Shown here: piece after piece, positions 1 to 6,249 of the stretch
Numbering within the stretch: position 1 is the first letter of the stretch
Layout of the letters: each line of letters starts with the position of its first letter
DNA from: Oceanospirillaceae bacterium UBA7410
GTDB taxonomy: Bacteria > Pseudomonadota > Gammaproteobacteria > Pseudomonadales > Balneatricaceae
Assembly (NCBI GenBank): GCA_002470565.1
Contig: DKMQ01000052.1
Coordinates: 9,081-17,036, forward strand
Length of the DNA: 7,956 bases
Direction of reading: 5' to 3'
Made by a program: the position numbers and the translations under genes
The notes under the pieces: model-generated
What the model was told of the DNA's origin: nothing
Database searches by the model: none
What the model saw: only the letters and a program-made list of their open reading frames with translations

Positions 1-1083
1 CCTTTTGGCTTTGAAGCGCCTGAAGAAATCCTTCAAGATGTTATTCATAATCTGCCTAACGCCCAAGGCTACTGCGATTCTAAAGGGCTATTTGCAGCGA
101 GAAAAGCAGTCATGCATGAATGCCAACGAAAGCATGTTAAAGACGTGACCATAGATGACATTTATATTGGCAACGGCGTCAGCGAGCTGATCGTTATGGC
201 TATGCAAGGCTTACTCAACGATGGCGATGAAATGCTTATTCCTGCGCCAGACTATCCACTTTGGACGGCCTCCACCTCCTTGTCTGGTGGAACTCCCGTG
301 CACTATCGCTGTGACGAAGCAAACGGCTGGCAACCAGATTTAGACGATATGGCTGCAAAAATTACCCAACGAACCCGCGGTATTGTAGTAATCAACCCTA
401 ACAACCCCACAGGAGCCGTCTATTCAAAAGCGACCCTTGAAGCCATTATTGAGCTGGCACGAAAACATAGCTTAATCATATTTGCAGACGAAATTTACGA
501 TAAAATTCTTTATGACGGCGCTAAATTTACGCCCATGGCAAGCTTGGCTAGTGACGTATTATTTTTAACCTTCAACGGCTTGTCTAAAACCTATCGTGTA
601 GCAGGTTTTCGCTCAGGTTGGATGGTGATATCAGGCTCTAAACACAAGGCTAAAGACTATGTTCAAGGCCTAGATATGCTGGCAAGTATGCGCCTTTGCT
701 CAAACGTACCCAGCCAGTACGCAATTCAAACTGCTCTAGGTGGTTATCAAAGCATCAAAGAGCTCACTTGTGATGGGGGACGTTTGAAGCGTCAGCGTGA
801 TCTGGCTTGGCAAATGTTGGACGCATTGCCTGGGGTAAGCTGCCATAAACCAGAGGGTGCGTTGTATTTATTTCCACGCTTAGATCCAGACATCTATCAT
901 ATTGAAAATGATGAACAATTTGCTTTTGATCTTTTGTCACAACAAAAAGTATTGGTGGTGCAAGGTAGCGGCTTTAACTTAGCAGATAGTCAGCATTTTC
1001 GTATTGTCTTTTTACCTTACGAAGAACAACTTATTGAAGCCGTGGGACGCATTGCTACTTTTTTAGGTACTTTGCGCAAGTAA
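1..1083 (+). CDS. alaA: Glutamate-pyruvate aminotransferase AlaA, 5'-truncated
   Basis: PLP-dependent class I/II aminotransferase that makes L-alanine from pyruvate and glutamate in the cytoplasm. The reading frame is open from base 1, and 360 codons are visible. Compared with the E. coli protein (405 residues, from memory) about 44 N-terminal residues lie outside the window, so the ATG at 112 is internal and not the start. Numbering from the first visible codon: GYCDSKG at 23-29, NPNNPTG at 132-138, the cofactor-binding Asp163 and Tyr166 in DEIYD, and the Schiff-base lysine K196 in SKTYRVAGFR. The match to AlaA runs the whole length (IYIGNGVSELI, APDYPLWTA, LASMRLCSNVP), which separates it from aspartate aminotransferases. 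The gene ends convergently with the NAD-kinase-like gene and overlaps it by 21 nt. No promoter is visible because the 5' end is missing. Confidence 0.95.
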   Translation, partial: PFGFEAPEEILQDVIHNLPNAQGYCDSKGLFAARKAVMHECQRKHVKDVTIDDIYIGNGVSELIVMAMQGLLNDGDEMLIPAPDYPLWTASTSLSGGTPVHYRCDEANGWQPDLDDMAAKITQRTRGIVVINPNNPTGAVYSKATLEAIIELARKHSLIIFADEIYDKILYDGAKFTPMASLASDVLFLTFNGLSKTYRVAGFRSGWMVISGSKHKAKDYVQGLDMLASMRLCSNVPSQYAIQTALGGYQSIKELTCDGGRLKRQRDLAWQMLDALPGVSCHKPEGALYLFPRLDPDIYHIENDEQFAFDLLSQQKVLVVQGSGFNLADSQHFRIVFLPYEEQLIEAVGRIATFLGTLRK

Positions 1084-2217
1084 CCTAGGCAACATAGCTG
1101 GATTACCTAAAGGATATAAAACTAGATCATGAAAGCCGCATATTACAGGCACTAAACCTGCTAATTCTCGATCTAGCTTTGTATCACCAGAGTCAACCAG
1201 TAGCGGCCTTCCATTTAAACCTTTAAGTTTAGTTTTTGTGGCTACAATATGTATATTATGTAGCCCCAAATGCTTAATCAGCTTTGCACTAAGCTGTTGA
1301 TTACCACGACCTAAAACATGGCCTTGGCCACCGATCAAGGTAATAAATAGCTGTGAATGATGATGCTCGCATAAGTCTAATAGTTGCTGCGCGGTCACAT
1401 CACAAGCAATGACCTTTTTATCTTCAATAACATCTACACCTAGTAACGTATTTTCTAAACCTAAGTAGGACATTACCGCGGCTAAGGTAGAACCAGAGCC
1501 CATAATATACCTTACACCAGGTTCCATAAGCTCTTCCACATGAGCGCCTATATCATCCAATACTAAGGCTTCATTTTCTTTAGCCCCAACACTTGCGCTA
1601 TCTTTGGTGGCTTGCATATACTCATGTGATTCAGGCACTTGCAGCTCGCCATAATAACGCGCCTTTACCCTACCTGCTCGAAACTCTTCTTCGTCTATGT
1701 CTCGCACTTGTTGACTGCGTAAGCTGACCAATTCACCCTGAGCTAATTGGGCAATCACTTGTCCTGCTGCAGTGGGTGTAATGCCATACACTCCTGAATG
1801 AATTTTTACACCTGCTGGTATACCCACAACAGGCACCTGATCCCCTATCGCTTGCAACAGGTCTCTAGCAGTTCCATCACCACCTACAAAGACCAACAAG
1901 TCTACGCCTTTTTTTAACAAGGTTTGAGCTGCTTCAATAGTATCTGAAGCAGTAGATGGCTGTGTTTTAGCTTGACCAACAACATGCGTAATAATACCCG
2001 CTTGAAGAGCACAGTTTTCACCCATATCACCTGCAAAGGTATAAATACAAACATCCATTGCTGACAACTGGGACAAGGCTTCCAAACAGCGGATATTAGC
2101 CTTAGGCACAGCACCAAGGGCTAAGGCTTGCTCAGCTACGTTATCACTGCCCTTTAGCCCTACACTCCCTCCTAGACCCGCCAGCGGGTTGATCACTAAA
2201 CCAACATTAAATGTCAT
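1063..2217 (-). CDS. ATP-NAD kinase family (COG3199/AcoX-like) protein, function unproven
   Basis: Cytoplasmic protein of 384 residues, related to the NAD kinase/diacylglycerol kinase fold. Visible motifs are an N-terminal NPLAGLGG (10-17), the nucleotide-binding GGDGTARD (112-119), IPAGVKIHSGVY (133-144), a glycine-rich IMGSGST (238-244) and IGGQGHVLGRGN (295-306). GGDGT is the signature of NAD kinases, but the protein is longer than typical NadK (about 290 residues) and I see no clear NadK-type NE/D substrate motif. It fits the poorly characterised COG3199 group, often labelled ATP-NAD kinase or AcoX-like. The actual substrate is unknown to me. The start codon overlaps the pdxB stop as TAATG, and an AAGGA ribosome site lies inside the end of pdxB about 9 nt upstream, so translation is probably coupled. 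It is the last gene of the operon, and its 3' end overlaps alaA. Confidence 0.85.
   Translation of the reverse strand: MTFNVGLVINPLAGLGGSVGLKGSDNVAEQALALGAVPKANIRCLEALSQLSAMDVCIYTFAGDMGENCALQAGIITHVVGQAKTQPSTASDTIEAAQTLLKKGVDLLVFVGGDGTARDLLQAIGDQVPVVGIPAGVKIHSGVYGITPTAAGQVIAQLAQGELVSLRSQQVRDIDEEEFRAGRVKARYYGELQVPESHEYMQATKDSASVGAKENEALVLDDIGAHVEELMEPGVRYIMGSGSTLAAVMSYLGLENTLLGVDVIEDKKVIACDVTAQQLLDLCEHHHSQLFITLIGGQGHVLGRGNQQLSAKLIKHLGLHNIHIVATKTKLKGLNGRPLLVDSGDTKLDRELAGLVPVICGFHDLVLYPLGNPAMLPRLLAQST
1064..1087. repeat. Hairpin spanning the alaA stop and convergent gene end
   Basis: TAGGTACTT (1064-1072) pairs with AAGTAACCTA (1078-1087) in nine base pairs with one bulged A and a TGCGC loop. 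It covers the alaA stop codon and the last codons of the opposing NAD-kinase-like gene. Six T (1059-1064) lie on the 5' side on the plus strand, the wrong side for an intrinsic terminator in either direction, so its role is unproven. Confidence 0.4.
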
Positions 2218-3350
2218 TAGTTAGATTCCTTATTAACATTAAAGCCTAAACCACCCAATAACGCTGCACATTTAGATTCATTAATACCGTGTAACTGCAA
2301 ACTAGCGAATTCACGCCTAACCGGATAGGTTTTACGCAGCAGATCAAAGTCACTGGTTTTGCGCATGCGTGCATCATCCTCCATTAACGGATAAACACTA
2401 TTACATGCAGCTAACAAACATTCTTTGGTCGTTAAATCAGAATTAAGGACTATTTCTTCAAGGGCAGGCTTGGGAATTAAATCGTCTAAGCTGTGCTTTA
2501 TTGGTAAGGAAAAATACTTACAAAGATCTTCATAAATCATGTAGGTACCCCGCATCTTACCTTCCAACGAATGACCTGCTATGTGGGGAGTAACACAGTG
2601 ACAGTAGTCAAATAGCCCTCTATCTATATGAGGCTCTTGATGCCATACATCCATAAATAAGTGTAAATCATTAAACTCTTGTTGGCGCATAAGTAGCGCC
2701 GCCTGGTCAACTACCTCGCCCCTGCCGGCGCTAATTAACACGGTGCCTTTACGTAAGCTTTTAATCCGAGCTTCGTGTAATAAGTTTTCAGTGGCATGCT
2801 CACCAGCTTTAGTAAGCGGGGCATGTAAACATATGATTTGGCAACGCGATAACAACTCATCTAATGCAACATAACCTTCTTGTCCAGCATCCGCTCTAAG
2901 TGGGTCACATTGCAGCAGATCAAAGCCCGCATTAATGAGCCGCTGCGCTAGTCGCCCGCCTACATTTCCAGCGCCCACAATACCAATGGTTTGTTGTCTG
3001 GGGTCAATGTCTAATGTTTGCCACGCATGGTTAAGACAAGCGATTACATAATCACCTACTCCTGCGGCGTTACACCCAGGTGCATTGCGCCAGATGATAT
3101 CGTTGGCATCCATATAGTTTGTGTCCAAATGATCCACACCAATAGTGCAGGTGCCTACGAATTGAACCTTGCTACCTGCCAGTAGCTTAGCAGTAACCTT
3201 GGCAGTAGAACGCAATACTAAAGCATCTGCATTAGCGACTTGCTCTTTGGTAATAGAGCGCCCATCAACCCGTGTAATACTTGCTAGATCGCCAAAAAGC
3301 TCATCTAACAACAAAATATTCTCATCGACAACTAAATTAATTAATCCCAT
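2217..3350 (-). CDS. pdxB: Erythronate-4-phosphate dehydrogenase PdxB
   Basis: NAD-dependent D-2-hydroxyacid dehydrogenase that oxidises 4-phosphoerythronate in the DXP-dependent route to pyridoxal phosphate. With the ATG at 3350 the protein has 377 residues, matching the E. coli protein (378, from memory). An upstream in-frame ATG at 3410 would add 20 residues translated from the end of trmH and is unlikely. Domains: N-terminal catalytic part with NLVVDEN (5-11) and APGCNA (90-95); Rossmann motif GAGNVGG (126-132) followed by the cofactor-selecting Asp149; catalytic triad Arg210 (AGRGE), Glu239 (HQEP) and His256 (TPHIAGHSLEGK); C-terminal PdxB dimerisation domain (about 290-377) with DDARMRK and the DFDLLRKTYPVRRE stretch. 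The C-terminal domain distinguishes PdxB from SerA and other relatives. The start overlaps the trmH stop (TAATG) with AAAGGGA upstream; the stop overlaps the next gene in the same way. Confidence 0.95.
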   Translation of the reverse strand: MGLINLVVDENILLLDELFGDLASITRVDGRSITKEQVANADALVLRSTAKVTAKLLAGSKVQFVGTCTIGVDHLDTNYMDANDIIWRNAPGCNAAGVGDYVIACLNHAWQTLDIDPRQQTIGIVGAGNVGGRLAQRLINAGFDLLQCDPLRADAGQEGYVALDELLSRCQIICLHAPLTKAGEHATENLLHEARIKSLRKGTVLISAGRGEVVDQAALLMRQQEFNDLHLFMDVWHQEPHIDRGLFDYCHCVTPHIAGHSLEGKMRGTYMIYEDLCKYFSLPIKHSLDDLIPKPALEEIVLNSDLTTKECLLAACNSVYPLMEDDARMRKTSDFDLLRKTYPVRREFASLQLHGINESKCAALLGGLGFNVNKESN

Positions 3351-4063
3351 TAATTTATTCCCTTTTCTGGCGGTGCCTGTGCGTTTTTCTGTAAAGCATT
3401 GGCATACCATTGATTCAAATTTACAATTCCGCCGTGTTCATCCATAGAGGGATAGGCTAGACCATGTTGATGGCAAAAATCGGCTACTTTGGGGTGACTC
3501 CAACGAAATAATGTTTGATCATATTGCGCACCTCTAATTTGTGGTTTGTCATAACTACCGCTTAGGGCCCTTTGCCGCTGGGCTTCAAGCAATATAACGG
3601 CAGCCGCAACAGACACGTTAAATGAGTGAACCATACCTAACATAGGGATCACCACCTGATGATCTGAGGCTACTAGTGCTTTGGCACTAACACCGTGCAT
3701 TTCTGCACCTAGTATAAGTGCCGTGGGCACTGTGTAATCTAACTCACGATAATCTACGGCTTGGTCGCTAAAGTGAGCTGATACTAGCTGCATACCTTGT
3801 TGCTTAGCAACCTGTATCGCACTGTCAATGGTGTCATGGGGCACTACGTTAACCCATTTCTGGCTGCCGCGAGCTGTGCGCTTGTGCTCCCTAAAACCAC
3901 CTTTTGGGGTGACCACATGGGCATTATGCACTCCTACAGCATCACAAGTGCGAATGAGGGCTGCAATATTTTGCCCCTTATTTACCTGGTCTGTAATAAT
4001 AGTCAAATCAAGCTGGCGCTTAGCCAGCGTGGTTTTATATTTTACCAAACGAACTGGTGTCAT
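3350..4063 (-). CDS. trmH: tRNA (guanosine-18-2'-O)-methyltransferase TrmH
   Basis: SPOUT-class methyltransferase that uses S-adenosylmethionine to methylate the ribose of G18 in the tRNA D-loop. From the ATG at 4063 it has 237 residues, against 229 in E. coli TrmH (from memory), and the N-termini align (MTPVRLVKYKTTLAKRQLDL). A longer frame from 4171 would add 36 unconserved residues and run through the promoter region. Motif 1 is NIAALIRTCDAVG (32-44) with Arg38; motif 2 is ILGAEMHGVS (117-126); motif 3, the trefoil knot, is IPMLGMVHSFNVSVAAA (139-155). A C-terminal extension (about 163-237) carries the FRWSHPKVADFCHQHGLAYP region seen in TrmH rather than RlmB. GGAA lies 4 nt before the start (4068-4071). 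It is the first gene of the operon with pdxB, and its stop overlaps the pdxB start. Confidence 0.9.
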   Translation of the reverse strand: MTPVRLVKYKTTLAKRQLDLTIITDQVNKGQNIAALIRTCDAVGVHNAHVVTPKGGFREHKRTARGSQKWVNVVPHDTIDSAIQVAKQQGMQLVSAHFSDQAVDYRELDYTVPTALILGAEMHGVSAKALVASDHQVVIPMLGMVHSFNVSVAAAVILLEAQRQRALSGSYDKPQIRGAQYDQTLFRWSHPKVADFCHQHGLAYPSMDEHGGIVNLNQWYANALQKNAQAPPEKGIN

Positions 4064-4113
4064 ATATTTCCAACAAATGAGTAATTTATCAGCCTCTAAT
4101 GATACCAATTTAT

Positions 4114-4142
4114 TAGCTAGATTTGTTACACTGGACTTACAA
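4114..4142 (-). promoter_or_regulatory. Candidate sigma-70 promoter of trmH-pdxB operon
   Basis: On the minus strand, TTGTAA (4142-4137) and TAGCTA (4119-4114) are separated by exactly 17 bases, about 50 nt upstream of the trmH start at 4063. The spacing is ideal and the -35 is 4/6 to consensus; the -10 is weaker. It lies in the only sizeable gap between the divergent trmH and pheA genes. Identified by eye only. Confidence 0.4.
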
Positions 4143-4143
4143 T
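4124..4143 (+). promoter_or_regulatory. Candidate pheA -10 element overlapped by a TyrR-like box
   Basis: TACAAT at 4138-4143 is a good -10 for pheA (5/6), predicting a leader of about 25 nt; no convincing -35 is seen at the right distance, so it may need an activator. Overlapping it, 4124-4141 reads TGTTAC-N6-CTTACA, an imperfect palindrome. Its reverse complement TGTAAG-N6-GTAACA matches the TyrR box TGTAAA-N6-TTTACA at 9 of 12 positions and keeps the invariant G-N14-C. Position over the -10 would suit repression. Short motif, so chance is possible. Confidence 0.3.
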
Positions 4144-4175
4144 TAGTGTTCACCTTTATTTTCCACACCAATTCA

Positions 4176-5036
4176 ATGACACAAAAAAACGCAACACCTA
4201 TTATCGCATACCAAGGTCACCAAGGGGCTTATTCTCACTTGTCCTGTCAACGGGTATTTCCTGAACTTGAAGCTCATGCATGCATGACCTTTGATGCGGC
4301 TATGGCAATGGTGGAGCGAGGCGAAGCTAATATAGCTATGATACCCGTAGAAAACTCTACTGCAGGCCGTGTGGAAGAAATATATCGCAAATTGCCTCAC
4401 ACTTCGTTATTTGTCATCGGTGAGCATTACGAGCCTGTTAATCACTGTTTATTAGGTTTAAAAAACAGCACCATAGACCAGATCAAAACTGTAGGCTCTC
4501 ACCCACAAGCATTGGCACAATGTAATAAACGTCTTACAAAGCTCAATATAAGCCCTATGGCCACTTTAGACACCGCAGGTGCGGCTCTTAGTGTGAGCCA
4601 AAAAGGTGACCCAAGCCATGGAGCTATAGCCTCAAGCTTGGCTGCCACGCTATATGATTTAGAGATTTTACAAGAAGAATTTCAAGATGTTAAAGGCAAT
4701 ACCACACGCTTTTTAATCTTATCTCGTGAGCACAAAATACCTACACAAGTGAAGGGCCAAAAATACATTACATCATTCTTATTTACAGTGCGTAACATTC
4801 CCTCCTCTCTTTATAAGGCTATGGGAGGATTTGCAACTAACAGCGTTAACATCATCAAACTAGAAAGCTACACCCCAGACGGGCGCATGGTGGCGACTCA
4901 GTTTCACATCGATGTTGAAGCACACCCCAATGATGACAACATGGCCTTAGCAATGGATGATCTAGCGTACTTTGCCAAAGATATTCGCATGCTTGGCACT
5001 TATATTGCCAGTGATTACCGCTCTTTAAACACCTAA
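4176..5036 (+). CDS. pheA: Monofunctional prephenate dehydratase
   Basis: Converts prephenate to phenylpyruvate, the committed step to phenylalanine. The protein has 286 residues: a periplasmic-binding-like catalytic domain (about 8-185) and a C-terminal ACT domain (about 197-280) for phenylalanine feedback. Visible motifs are GAYS (17-20), PVENSTAGRV (57-66), SHPQAL (108-113), DTAGAA (132-137), the catalytic GNTTRF (174-179), and in the ACT domain LYKAMGGFATNSVNIIKLES (212-231). There is no N-terminal chorismate mutase domain, unlike the usual gammaproteobacterial P-protein. The VENSTAGRVEEIY, KLESY and VATQF pattern resembles alphaproteobacterial dehydratases such as Brucella. The start at 4176 begins just before the conserved domain; no clear ribosome site precedes it, and the frame is open further upstream (GTG at 4146 is an alternative). 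The sco gene follows after 18 nt, probably cotranscribed. Confidence 0.93.
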   Translation: MTQKNATPIIAYQGHQGAYSHLSCQRVFPELEAHACMTFDAAMAMVERGEANIAMIPVENSTAGRVEEIYRKLPHTSLFVIGEHYEPVNHCLLGLKNSTIDQIKTVGSHPQALAQCNKRLTKLNISPMATLDTAGAALSVSQKGDPSHGAIASSLAATLYDLEILQEEFQDVKGNTTRFLILSREHKIPTQVKGQKYITSFLFTVRNIPSSLYKAMGGFATNSVNIIKLESYTPDGRMVATQFHIDVEAHPNDDNMALAMDDLAYFAKDIRMLGTYIASDYRSLNT

Positions 5037-5054
5037 ACCATCGGAACCTAGCTC

Positions 5055-5654
5055 ATGTCAACATCCAACAAGTTTCTCTATATTATCGCTCTAGTTGTGC
5101 TTTTTTCTGCTGGACTTCTATTAGCAAAATACACTCCATGGACACAACAAAGTGCAGTAAATAAAGGTTATACGAATCTAGGTGGCGACTTTGTATTGGA
5201 GAGTTTGGAAGGGCAAGTGAAACTGGAGGATTATCGCGGCAAGCTGGTGTTAATGTACTTTGGTTTTACTTCATGCCCAGATGTTTGCCCTACTGCATTA
5301 TCTTTTATTGCTGCCAGCATGCGTGCATTACCGAAAGATTTAGAAGCTCAAATCCAACCTTTATTTATCAGTGTAGATCCCAAGCGTGACACTTTGGATA
5401 ATTTAGCAAAATATAGCGCTTACTTTCATCCAAGAATGTTAGGCATTACTGGTAGCACAGAACAAATTGACCAAGTGGTTAAAAGCTACGGCTCATATTA
5501 CACATTTATTCCCCTAGAAGGCTCAGCTTTAGGCTACACAGTGGATCATACTTCTAGAATTTATCTTATAGGACAAGAAGGCCAGCTCATTAGCGCCATT
5601 GCTCACGGAACCCCAGTAGATGAGATCATTGCCTTACTTAAATCTCATTTATAA
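5055..5654 (+). CDS. Sco1/SenC/PrrC-family copper chaperone
   Basis: Membrane-anchored, thioredoxin-fold protein of 199 residues facing the periplasm; the family delivers copper to the CuA site of cytochrome c oxidase or acts as a thiol reductase. One N-terminal hydrophobic segment (about 7-24) with no lipobox cysteine suggests an uncleaved anchor. Copper ligands are visible: Cys74 and Cys78 in GFTSCPDVCPTAL, and His165 in VDHTSRIYL. FISVDPKRDT (104-113) and the late HGTP are also typical. The start at 5055 has GGAA 8 nt upstream (5043-5046). It follows pheA by 18 nt, so it is probably transcribed with it, although no metabolic link is apparent and no cytochrome oxidase gene is in the window. 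The 3' end overlaps epmC by 10 nt on the opposite strand. Confidence 0.93.
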   Translation: MSTSNKFLYIIALVVLFSAGLLLAKYTPWTQQSAVNKGYTNLGGDFVLESLEGQVKLEDYRGKLVLMYFGFTSCPDVCPTALSFIAASMRALPKDLEAQIQPLFISVDPKRDTLDNLAKYSAYFHPRMLGITGSTEQIDQVVKSYGSYYTFIPLEGSALGYTVDHTSRIYLIGQEGQLISAIAHGTPVDEIIALLKSHL

Positions 5655-6220
5655 GCTTCTTCAGGCCAGTAAAGTTGATCAAGGCTGACTTGGCCACCAA
5701 ATTTTCGCTGCAGCGTTGATAGTAACAACGCTGCGCGATCGGGCAATCCATTGGAAAGATAACAGCGCGCCTGAGCAGAAAGCGCTAACCTAAACGCCAC
5801 GTCATCACACTGCTCACCCGATAAATTGTCAGCACTGGCCACAAATACTGTTTTACTAGCCAAGCTCAACAACCACTCTATAGCTTGCGGCTTGATTTCC
5901 ACTTTTTCAAACTCTGCTTGCTCAAGTGCGCTGCGCCCATCAGGTTGATACCAATAACCAAAGTCTTCTAATAATCGCCTGCTACTGCCTGCTACGCACC
6001 AGTGAGATATTTCGTGTAACGCACTAGAGAAATAGCCATGGGCAAACACCAACTGGTGATGGCTGTGAACCGCATTAGCAGGCTCATACACTGGCTCATC
6101 TGCTTCACCATAGCGTCCATCACATAAGGCGCATAAGAGCTGGGTATTATGTGAGTGCAAAAACAGTTCATCAAACAAAGTAATTATTATTTGGCACTGG
6201 CATTGTGTGTGTTTAAGCAT
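5645..6220 (-). CDS. epmC: Elongation factor P hydroxylase EpmC (YfcM)
   Basis: Non-haem iron type hydroxylase that in E. coli hydroxylates the beta-lysylated lysine of EF-P after EpmA and EpmB, helping translation of polyproline stretches. The protein has 191 residues, close to the 182 of E. coli YfcM (from memory), and aligns along nearly its whole length: DEPVYEPA (41-48), VFAHGYFSSALHEISHWCVAG (58-78) with the HExxH pair His69/His73, DFGYWYQPDGR (86-96), VEIKPQAIEWL (107-117), LSNGLPDR (155-162) and a terminal WPEE. The start at 6220 fits the E. coli N-terminus. No good ribosome site is seen; a three-codon ATG-ATT-AAC-TAA frame ends in a TAATG overlap with the start. It is convergent with the sco gene (10-nt overlap) and divergent from the MATE gene. 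EF-P, EpmA and EpmB are not in the window. Confidence 0.94.
   Translation of the reverse strand: MLKHTQCQCQIIITLFDELFLHSHNTQLLCALCDGRYGEADEPVYEPANAVHSHHQLVFAHGYFSSALHEISHWCVAGSSRRLLEDFGYWYQPDGRSALEQAEFEKVEIKPQAIEWLLSLASKTVFVASADNLSGEQCDDVAFRLALSAQARCYLSNGLPDRAALLLSTLQRKFGGQVSLDQLYWPEEAYK
5706..5737. repeat. Strong inverted repeat inside epmC 3' region
   Basis: GCAGCGTTG (5710-5718) and CAACGCTGC (5726-5734) are perfect nine-base arms around a seven-base loop; with one bulged T at 5709 the stem extends by CGC/GCG to twelve pairs (5706-5737). It lies 51 nt past the sco stop codon, within epmC codons for about residues 162-172. No U-tract follows on either strand, so it is not a classical intrinsic terminator; it could stabilise or mark the 3' end of the pheA-sco transcript. 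Confidence 0.5.
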
Positions 6221-6249
6221 TAGTTAATCATGGATGAAAATGGACAAAG

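Noticed and set aside
2176..2189. ACCCGC-CA-GCGGGT hairpin near the start of the kinase-like gene
   Set aside because: Encodes the conserved NPLAG motif, and a two-base loop makes the full stem unlikely.
3351..3410. N-terminal extension of PdxB from ATG 3410
   Set aside because: The extra 20 residues are translated from the end of trmH, are not seen in PdxB, and the TAATG start at 3350 has a good ribosome site.
4012..4028. Inverted repeat GCTGGC-N5-GCCAGC
   Set aside because: Falls in conserved early trmH codons (LAKRQL); six-base arms are expected by chance and no T-run follows.
4064..4171. Upstream extension of TrmH by 36 residues
   Set aside because: Unconserved, lacks a ribosome site, and contains the predicted divergent promoters; the 4063 start matches E. 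coli TrmH.
3828..4175. Long upstream extension of the pheA frame
   Set aside because: Antisense to conserved trmH codons and through the promoter region; no similarity to any dehydratase N-terminus.
4146..4178. Phe-rich reading VFTFIFHTNS just upstream of pheA, like a pheL leader peptide
   Set aside because: It is in frame with pheA without a stop, has only three Phe codons and no alternative hairpins or terminator follow, so it is not an attenuator.
4274..4287. Perfect 14-bp palindrome TCATGCATGCATGA
   Set aside because: Lies inside pheA codons for HACM and is built of ATGC repeats; no promoter or partner site nearby.
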